This document shows, piece by piece, positions 13,606 to 18,621 of a stretch of 18,621 bases of DNA. The stretch lies in the NCBI GenBank assembly GCA_905205195.1, contig CAJLCS010000034.1, forward strand, positions 1-18,621, written 5' to 3'. The notes under the pieces are model-generated. The model saw only the letters and a list, made by a program, of their open reading frames with translations, was not told where the DNA came from and did not search any database. Each line of letters begins with the position of its first letter. Positions within the stretch are counted from its first letter, which is position 1. This stretch comes from an uncultured Eubacteriales bacterium (GTDB lineage Bacteria > Bacillota > Clostridia > Oscillospirales > Oscillospiraceae). A program made the translations under genes and the position numbers.

Positions 13606-15771
13606 ATGGAAGATTATCTGGAAGAACTCAACGAGGACCAGCGCCGGGCGGCCACCGCTACGGAGGGCTATCTGCGGGTGGTGGCCGGTGCCGGGTCCGG
13701 CAAAACCAAAACACTGACGGCCCGGTACCTGTATCTGGTGGAAATGCTGGGGATTTCCACGGCCAATCTGCTGTGCGTCACCTTTACCAACAAGGCGGCG
13801 GCCGAAATGAAAAAGCGGATCCGTCGGCGGCTGCCGGATCAGGATCTGGGGCGGATTACCACCTTCCACGGCTTCTGCGTGAGCCTGCTGAAGGAGGACT
13901 GCCATGTGGTGGGCTATCCGACCACCTTCATCGTGCTGGACGAGGAGGACAAGGAGGCCATGCTGCGGACGGTGTTCGAGGATCTGGGCATTTCCGGCCG
14001 GGATCTTACCATCAAGGAGGCCATCGACCATATCAGCTGGCGCAAGGGCGGCCGGGGCTATGTAATGACGCTGATTGCCCCCGACCCGGAGCGGCTGCTG
14101 GCGCTGCAGCAATCGGCCACGACGCTGAAGGACAAGGTCCTGTACCGCTATTTTTACGAGCAGCGCAAATGCTACGGGCTTGATTTTGACGATCTCATCT
14201 ACTTTGCACTGCATATTCTGCAAACCAGCCGGGAAACCAGGGAGAAATGGCAGCAGCGGCTGGAATACATCATGGTGGACGAGTTTCAGGACATTGACAA
14301 GGACCAGTATGAGCTGGCGGACATCCTGTCCGGCTATCACCGGAACCTGTTCGTGGTGGGGGATCCGGACCAGACCATCTACACCTGGCGGGGCGCCGAC
14401 GTGAAGTTCATTCTGGAATTTGAAAGCCGTCACCCCGGCACTCGGACTGTCTATCTCAATACCAACTACCGTTCCACGCCCCAGATTCTGGCGGCGTCCA
14501 ACGCCCTGATTGACAAGAACCGGGACCGGCTGAAAAAGACGCTGACGGCGGTGCGGCCGGATCAGCCCAAGCCTCTGTATTTCCACGCCAGAACCGGCCA
14601 GCTGGAGGCGGACTGGGTGACGGCCCAGATGCGCGCCCTGCGCGAGGGCGGCCGGTCCTATGCGGACATGGGGGTGCTGTACCGGGCCCACTATGTATCC
14701 CGGGCGCTGGAGGAATCGCTGATCCGCAACCGGATTCCCTATGTGCTGTACTCCGGCGTGGAATTCTACAAGCGGAAGGAAATCAAGGATATCCTCTGCT
14801 ATCTGCGGATGGTTTATTCCGGCGACGACGTGAGCTTTCTGCGGACGGTGAACGAGCCTCGCCGGGGCATCGGCCGGACCCGGATCGGCGCACTGAAAAG
14901 CTATGCCGAGCTGAACCGGTGCAGCCTGTACGAAGCGCTGATGGCCAATCTGGAAACGGAGTTGTTCCGCCGGAGCCGGGCCAGAGACTATGTCCGGCTC
15001 ATCGAAAAATACCGGGCGATCTTTGACAACATGGACCTGACGGACCTGCTGTCCGGCATTCTCGGCGACAGCGGCTACGAAGAAGCCCTGCGTTCCTGCG
15101 GCGAGGAGGAGCGGCTGGACAATCTGGCGGAGCTGAAGCAGGCGGTGTACGATTTCCAGCGGAAAGCCGGTGAATCGGTGAGCCTCGGCAATTATCTGGA
15201 CCACGCGGCCCTGTTCACCAACATGGATCAGACGGAAAAGGCCCGGGCGGTGAAGCTGATGACCGTTCACGCGGCCAAGGGGCTGGAATTCCCGGTGGTA
15301 TTCGTGTGCGGCCTGTCGGAGGGCATTTTCCCCGGGAAGCGGGCGGATACCCGGGAAAAGCTGGAGGAGGAGCGGCGGCTGTGCTATGTGGCATTCACCC
15401 GGGCGCGGGACCGGCTGTTTCTGTCCGATGCGGCGGGGAACAACTACGACGGTTCCTTCCGCTACCCCAGCCGGTTTGTCTTTAATGCGGAGAAGGAAAA
15501 TCTGGAGTTTGCCGTGCCGCTGGACCCGGAGCTGGAAGAGAAAACCATGGGGCAGAGCCGAAGGACGGAGCAAACCGGCCCGTGGCCCGCTGCCGCGTCG
15601 GACCTTGTCGGCAGGCGGGTGCTCCATCCGGTGTTCGGGGAAGGGAAGATCATCGGCCTTCCTCGGGACCGGGAGGGCTGGATCATCCAGTTCGACACCA
15701 CGGCCACACCCCGGACCTTCGGTCCCGGCGCCAGAATCACGCTGCTGGACGGGGGCCATGCAGCCGTATAA
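13606..15771 (+). CDS. UvrD/PcrA-type 3'-5' DNA helicase
   Basis: This 721-aa superfamily 1A helicase would unwind DNA in repair and replication restart. The ordered motifs are visible: Q-motif LNEDQRRA (8-15), Walker A GAGSGKT with Lys33, Ia TFTNKAAAEMKKR, II DEFQD, III GDPDQTIYTWRGAD, IV LNTNYRS, V LMTVHAAKGLEFPVVF, VI RRLCYVAFTRARDRL. The C-terminus (from about 666, VGRRVLHPVFGEGKIIG) is a Tudor-like domain of the kind that links PcrA/UvrD to RNA polymerase. The ATG at 13606 is chosen because GGGGAGGAA precedes it and the motifs start at once; the frame is open for 90 codons upstream, but that part overlaps the regulator gene. In Firmicutes pcrA often neighbours ligA, which here lies about 11.7 kb away. 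PcrA or a paralogue cannot be separated by eye. Confidence 0.94.
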   Translation: MEDYLEELNEDQRRAATATEGYLRVVAGAGSGKTKTLTARYLYLVEMLGISTANLLCVTFTNKAAAEMKKRIRRRLPDQDLGRITTFHGFCVSLLKEDCHVVGYPTTFIVLDEEDKEAMLRTVFEDLGISGRDLTIKEAIDHISWRKGGRGYVMTLIAPDPERLLALQQSATTLKDKVLYRYFYEQRKCYGLDFDDLIYFALHILQTSRETREKWQQRLEYIMVDEFQDIDKDQYELADILSGYHRNLFVVGDPDQTIYTWRGADVKFILEFESRHPGTRTVYLNTNYRSTPQILAASNALIDKNRDRLKKTLTAVRPDQPKPLYFHARTGQLEADWVTAQMRALREGGRSYADMGVLYRAHYVSRALEESLIRNRIPYVLYSGVEFYKRKEIKDILCYLRMVYSGDDVSFLRTVNEPRRGIGRTRIGALKSYAELNRCSLYEALMANLETELFRRSRARDYVRLIEKYRAIFDNMDLTDLLSGILGDSGYEEALRSCGEEERLDNLAELKQAVYDFQRKAGESVSLGNYLDHAALFTNMDQTEKARAVKLMTVHAAKGLEFPVVFVCGLSEGIFPGKRADTREKLEEERRLCYVAFTRARDRLFLSDAAGNNYDGSFRYPSRFVFNAEKENLEFAVPLDPELEEKTMGQSRRTEQTGPWPAAASDLVGRRVLHPVFGEGKIIGLPRDREGWIIQFDTTATPRTFGPGARITLLDGGHAAV

Positions 15772-15775
15772 TCCG

Positions 15776-15817
15776 GCCCCGGCACAGCGGATTTCCGCCG
15801 CTGCGCCGGGGCGTTTT
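15776..15817 (+). terminator. Intrinsic terminator of the helicase gene
   Basis: GCCCCGGC (15776-15783) pairs with GCCGGGGC (15805-15812). After one mismatch, CAGCGG pairs with CCGCTG inside, and four T residues follow one G after the stem. It starts 5 bp after the helicase stop. Confidence 0.9.
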
Positions 15818-15868
15818 CCTGCGGTTCTTAAGAAATCTGAATTCCCGAAAAAAATGTCGAAGGACCAC

Positions 15869-15897
15869 TTGACTTGACGTGCAAAGTCGAATATAAT
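15869..15897 (+). promoter_or_regulatory. Strong sigma-A-type promoter upstream of the MBOAT operon
   Basis: TTGACT (15869-15874), 17 bp, TATAAT (15892-15897). This is the best promoter match seen in the window, with five of six and six of six consensus bases. The predicted start is near 15904, leaving about 220 nt before the first downstream gene. Confidence 0.85.
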
Positions 15898-15977
15898 TTT
15901 TATGTCAACTTTTTGATGCGCGATTTTTGTGTTGCAAAAATGATACAATGATTACAAAATGTGACAAAGCGGGAACA

Positions 15978-16007
15978 TTTTTCCTCTTTTCCTGAAAAGA
16001 GGAAAAA
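15978..16007. repeat. Perfect 14-nt inverted repeat in the MBOAT leader
   Basis: TTTTTCCTCTTTTC and its exact complement GAAAAGAGGAAAAA are separated by only CT. As RNA it would form a 13-bp stem with a four-base loop. No T-run follows the 3' arm, so it does not look like a terminator on either strand. Confidence 0.85.
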
Positions 16008-16016
16008 GGCGTCCGG

Positions 16017-16061
16017 AAAAGCGGTGGAAACGGGGCAAATTGGCCGCGTCTCCGCTTTTTT
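16017..16061 (+). terminator. Terminator-like compound hairpin before the MBOAT gene
   Basis: AAAAGCGG (16017-16024) pairs with CCGCTTTT (16052-16059), enclosing an inner stem (ACG-GGC with GCC-CGT around AAATTG). The outer 3' arm runs into six T residues (16056-16061). It stands between the strong promoter and the MBOAT start codon, so either it ends a short RNA or it is a conditional attenuator. Confidence 0.55.
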
Positions 16062-16126
16062 GCGGCGCCGCGGGGGAAGACGGACGGGCAAGCGGAAGCA
16101 AACGGCGGGAAGATGGCAGGGTGGAT

Positions 16127-17458
16127 ATGCAGCTGAACAGTTTGGAATTTATTTTTTATTTTTTGCCGGTATTTTTTCTGGTGTATTATCTGGTGCCGCG
16201 GCAGGGACGCAGTGTGGTCCTGCTGGCGGCCAGTCTGGCCTATTATGGCCTGAACTGCTGGAAAAAGCCGTGGATGCTGGCGGTACTCGTCGGCATGACC
16301 TGTTTGACCTATCTGGCCGGAAAGCGGATCGCCCGGAAGGGCGGAAAAGGGCGGCTGGCCTTCTGGCTGATTGCCATGACCGGCCTTCTGGCCTTCTTCA
16401 AGCTGTATCGGGGCGGCACACTGCTGCCGCCGGGCATGAGCTTCTACCTGTTCCAGATGGCGGCGTTCCTGATTGACGTGAGCCGGGAGGGACGGCTGCG
16501 GGAGACGGGCTTCGTGGACTATGCGTCCAAAATGACCATGTTCCCCAAGCTCCTCAGCGGCCCGCTGGTGGCGCCGGAAACGCTGGAGCAGCAGAACGCC
16601 TGTCGGTCCCGGCCCTATCCGTTCTATCATTGGGGCATTCAGCAGTTCATTCTGGGCCTCGGCATGAAGGTACTGGTGGCCGACCGCCTGGGCGGCGTGT
16701 GGAGTCAGGCGGCGGTGATCGGCTTTGAAAGCCTGTCCACCTTCGGCGCGTGGATGGCGCTGCTGGCCTACAGCCTGCGGCTGTATCTGGACTTCTGGGG
16801 TTACAGCCTGATGGCCCTGGGCCTGGGCAAGCTCATCGGCTTCCGCCTTCCGGAAAACTTCGACGATCCCTATGCGGCCAAGTCCGTTTCCGAGTTCTAC
16901 CGCCGCTGGCACATCACCCTGGGCAACTGGTTCCGGGAATATGTGTACATCCCCATGGGCGGCAACCGGAAGGGAACGCTGCGGACGCTGCTGAACCTGA
17001 GCTTCGTGTGGCTTCTGACCGGCCTGTGGCACGGCACCGGCGCGAATTATCTGCTCTGGGCCGCGATTCTGCTGTTTTTCATCCTCAACGAGCGGCTCTG
17101 GCTGGGGAAGGTGCTGAAAAAGGTGCCGGTACTGGCCCACGTCTACACGGTGTTCGTGGTGCTGCTCAGCTGGGTGCCCTTTGCCATCGGCGACAAGCGC
17201 AGCATGATGCTGTTTCTGGCCCGGCTGTTCGGCACCGGCGCCCATCGGGCCACGCTCCACAGCTTCTTCGTCTGGGGCAAGCAGTATGTGCCGTATCTGA
17301 TCGCGGGAATCGCGCTGGCCACGCCGCTTCCCGGCCTGGTGTGGAAGAAATTCCGGAGAACCGCGCTGGCGGATGTGCTGCTGTTTTTGCTCTTCTGGGT
17401 CATCATGTACTGCCTTGCAACGGCGGATCAAAGTCCGTTCCTATATTTTAAGTATTGA
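16127..17458 (+). CDS. MBOAT-family membrane O-acyltransferase (AlgI/PatA/DltB-like)
   Basis: This 443-aa polytopic membrane protein probably moves acyl (usually acetyl) groups across the membrane for O-acylation of a surface polysaccharide or other envelope polymer. Hydrophobic segments begin at once (NSLEFIFYFLPVFFLVYYLVP) and recur to the C-terminus. Family signatures are PKLLSGPLV, YLDFWGYSLMALG, EFYRRWHITLGNWFREYVYIP (His262) and LTGLWHGTGANYLLWA with the conserved catalytic His302. The ATG at 16127 is chosen because AGGGTGG lies just upstream and the family begins with N-S-L-E-F; a GTG at 16121 is an alternative. The gene is followed after 8 bp by an SGNH hydrolase, the usual partner. 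The acceptor polymer cannot be told from this window. Confidence 0.92.
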   Translation: MQLNSLEFIFYFLPVFFLVYYLVPRQGRSVVLLAASLAYYGLNCWKKPWMLAVLVGMTCLTYLAGKRIARKGGKGRLAFWLIAMTGLLAFFKLYRGGTLLPPGMSFYLFQMAAFLIDVSREGRLRETGFVDYASKMTMFPKLLSGPLVAPETLEQQNACRSRPYPFYHWGIQQFILGLGMKVLVADRLGGVWSQAAVIGFESLSTFGAWMALLAYSLRLYLDFWGYSLMALGLGKLIGFRLPENFDDPYAAKSVSEFYRRWHITLGNWFREYVYIPMGGNRKGTLRTLLNLSFVWLLTGLWHGTGANYLLWAAILLFFILNERLWLGKVLKKVPVLAHVYTVFVVLLSWVPFAIGDKRSMMLFLARLFGTGAHRATLHSFFVWGKQYVPYLIAGIALATPLPGLVWKKFRRTALADVLLFLLFWVIMYCLATADQSPFLYFKY

Positions 17459-17466
17459 GGTGTCCT

Positions 17467-18429
17467 ATGAAAAAAAATCGATTTTTCGCTCTGGTCTGCG
17501 CCTTTGCGGCGGCGGCGCTTCTGCTGCTGGTCACCGGCGCCTACCTGAAGTATCGGGTTCTGCGGCCGTTGAACAAATACCAGAATAAACCGGCGGTTGC
17601 CATGCCGTTTCTGTATCTCAGCGATGCGGGAATGCGGGCGCTGGTCCTGGGCGGCGGCAGTACGACGCCGCCGGTGACGACCAAACCGGTCACTGTGTCC
17701 ACCGCGCCTACGGTGACCACGGCTCCCACCGAGGGCACGACTGTCCCCACCACAGAGGCAACCACCCTGCCGCCTCCTCCCACCTATGCCGTGGACATCG
17801 AGGACGACGGCGACAGCGTGACCTATCGCTTCACCGGCGAACGGGCCGACGACAGCTGGTTTGACGACGTATTGTTCATCGGCGACTCCCGGACGGTGGG
17901 CCTGCGGGACTACGCCCGCTCCGGCGCCGCAGACTATTTCTGCGACGTGGGCATGACCATCTACAGCGTGACCGACAAGAGCTGCTCCGACGAGAATTTC
18001 GGGGAGCAGACCCTCGGCTCTCTGCTGGATTCCAAAACCTACGGCAAAATCTTCATCTGCCTCGGCCTGAACGAAGCCGGATCGGATTTCGATTCGCTGA
18101 TGAGCACCTATCAGGACGTGGTGGAGATGATCGAACAGCGGCAGCCGGGGGCATCCGTCATTGTGGAAGGGCTGATGACCGTAGGCTGGGGGAAGGCCCA
18201 GGAATCCGAAGCGTTCTCCATCGGCAATATTGAGAAGATCAACCGTGGGCTGGAGCACCTGACCCTGGGCCACCCGAACCGGTATTTCATCGACTGCAAT
18301 GAAGTGTTTGCCGACGGCGACGGCTATCTCCGCAGTGCCGTTTCCTCGGACGGCTGCCACCTTTACGCCAAGTATGACGATATCTGGCAGGAGTGGATCC
18401 GCTATAAGGTCCTGTCGCTGGGACTGTAA
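17467..18429 (+). CDS. Membrane-anchored SGNH-type hydrolase or acetyltransferase partner
   Basis: The 320-aa protein has a short positive N-terminus (MKKNR), one hydrophobic segment (about 6-28) acting as signal anchor, a Thr/Pro-rich linker (about 64-106, repeated T-T-x-P units) and an extracytoplasmic SGNH domain (about 130-320). Catalytic blocks are FIGDSRTVG with nucleophile Ser141, a block III-like GLNE (Asn202) and the D-x-x-H dyad Asp295/His298 in SSDGCHLY. Beside an MBOAT protein, such a protein is likely to accept the exported acyl group and place it on the polymer, like AlgJ/AlgX or PatB; a deacetylase or esterase role is possible. GAGGTG overlaps the MBOAT stop and precedes the ATG at 17467, so the genes form one operon. 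The Thr-rich linker suggests the domain reaches into the cell wall and may be glycosylated. Confidence 0.88.
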   Translation: MKKNRFFALVCAFAAAALLLLVTGAYLKYRVLRPLNKYQNKPAVAMPFLYLSDAGMRALVLGGGSTTPPVTTKPVTVSTAPTVTTAPTEGTTVPTTEATTLPPPPTYAVDIEDDGDSVTYRFTGERADDSWFDDVLFIGDSRTVGLRDYARSGAADYFCDVGMTIYSVTDKSCSDENFGEQTLGSLLDSKTYGKIFICLGLNEAGSDFDSLMSTYQDVVEMIEQRQPGASVIVEGLMTVGWGKAQESEAFSIGNIEKINRGLEHLTLGHPNRYFIDCNEVFADGDGYLRSAVSSDGCHLYAKYDDIWQEWIRYKVLSLGL

Positions 18430-18440
18430 CAGAAAAAAGA

Positions 18441-18473
18441 CGGAGCGTATCGAAACCGATACGCTCCGCTTTT
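18441..18473 (+). terminator. Intrinsic terminator of the MBOAT-SGNH operon
   Basis: CGGAGCGTATCG (18441-18452) pairs over 12 bp with CGATACGCTCCG (18457-18468) around AAAC. CTTTT follows. An A-run before the stem gives it some function on the minus strand as well. Confidence 0.92.
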
Positions 18474-18476
18474 AGA

Positions 18477-18507
18477 CTGTCGGAAAATCCCTTCGGGCTT
18501 TTCCGAC
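18477..18507. repeat. Inverted repeat (hairpin) after the terminator
   Basis: TGTCGGAAAA (18478-18487) pairs with TTTTCCGACA further on, with CCC and GGG inside around a TTC loop. It is a second strong hairpin only a few bases after the operon terminator and opens the structured tail of the window. Confidence 0.75.
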
Positions 18508-18516
18508 AAAAGGTTT

Positions 18517-18602
18517 GCAGTCTGCTGCGCGTACTTCGTCGCAGCACCTGTCACTATGTTCCGTTTCCCGCAGGCGGAAAACTCCACCAGTGTCAGGACT
18601 GC
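18517..18602. repeat. Multi-stem structured element, possibly a dispersed repeat or RNA
   Basis: A closing stem GCAGTC (18517-18522) with GACTGC (18597-18602) encloses two stems. One is TGCTGCG (18523-18529) with CGCAGCA (18540-18546). The other is CCTG-T-CACT (18547-18555) with AGTG-T-CAGG (18589-18597), which in turn holds a smaller GTTCCG/CGGAA hairpin. The branches abut without gaps, like a three-way junction. No coding sequence is supported here. The element reaches close to the window edge and may continue. Confidence 0.5.
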
Positions 18603-18621
18603 TCCTCTCCCCGCAAGGCGG

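Larger units (their letters stand above)
15818..16126 (+). other. Gene-free region with leader or small-RNA signals
   Basis: This stretch, AT-rich in its first two thirds, has no supported coding sequence. In order it holds a near-consensus promoter (15869-15897), a perfect inverted repeat (15978-16007), a terminator-like compound hairpin (16017-16061), a GCGGCGCCGC palindrome (16062-16071) and the ribosome binding region of the MBOAT gene. The contents suggest a transcript of about 155 nt ending before the operon, or a long regulated 5' UTR. I could not match it to a riboswitch class I know. Confidence 0.6.

Noticed and set aside
13573..15948. Long minus-strand open frame of about 790 codons opposite the helicase
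   Set aside because: The plus strand has every helicase motif in order. The antisense frame has no recognisable domain and runs through the terminator.
15944..15949. TACAAT as a second -10 before the MBOAT operon
   Set aside because: No acceptable -35 at 16-18 bp, and a much better promoter lies just upstream.
15948..15995. Short frame MITKCDKAGTFFLFS in the MBOAT leader as a second leader peptide
   Set aside because: There is no ribosome binding site before its ATG, and the Phe-rich end simply reads through the T-rich arm of the inverted repeat.
18517..18602. Insertion sequence end
   Set aside because: No transposase fragment or target duplication is visible, and the window ends too soon to define boundaries.

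Overview
The window is high-GC DNA with strong GGAGG-type ribosome binding sites and Firmicute-style gene families. It is most likely from a Clostridia member (Bacillota, Oscillospiraceae/Ruminococcaceae-like). This placement is inferred from gene content and style, not from a marker gene.

Layout. (1) 1-1927, plus strand: NAD-dependent DNA ligase, cut by the window edge. An in-frame TAG stands exactly where the family has its conserved N-terminal Tyr. A bidirectional terminator follows. (2) 9920 down to 1964, minus strand: one tight eight-gene operon, aroF-tyrA-aroB-aroA-aroC-pheA-aroEK-aroQ. Adjacent genes overlap by 1, 4 or 20 nt or are 0-4 nt apart. It encodes all seven shikimate-pathway activities to chorismate plus chorismate mutase/prephenate dehydratase and prephenate dehydrogenase, so it supplies chorismate and the phenylpyruvate and hydroxyphenylpyruvate branches. 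AroE and AroK are fused. (3) 9948-10144: the operon's control region. It has a promoter, a 19-codon leader peptide with seven Phe/Tyr codons in ten (MISASFAVYFSYYFFKEKR), tandem stops, a possible antiterminator and a 13-bp terminator just before aroF. This is the layout of classical ribosome-mediated attenuation, and it is the most interesting system in the window.

(4) 10163-13534: a cytoplasmic GH2 beta-mannosidase-like enzyme (minus) divergent from an AraC-family regulator (plus), with facing promoters and an inverted repeat over the glycosidase promoter. (5) 13606-15771: a UvrD/PcrA-type helicase with its own terminator. (6) 15772-16126: a gene-free, partly AT-rich stretch with a near-consensus promoter, a perfect 14-nt inverted repeat and a terminator-like structure. 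It is either a small RNA or a conditional leader for the next operon. (7) 16127-18429: an MBOAT O-acyltransferase and a membrane-anchored SGNH hydrolase, a typical pair for O-acetylation of a surface polymer. (8) 18441-18621: terminator, then a multi-stem structured element running to the window edge.

No tRNA, rRNA, CRISPR array or transposase gene was seen.
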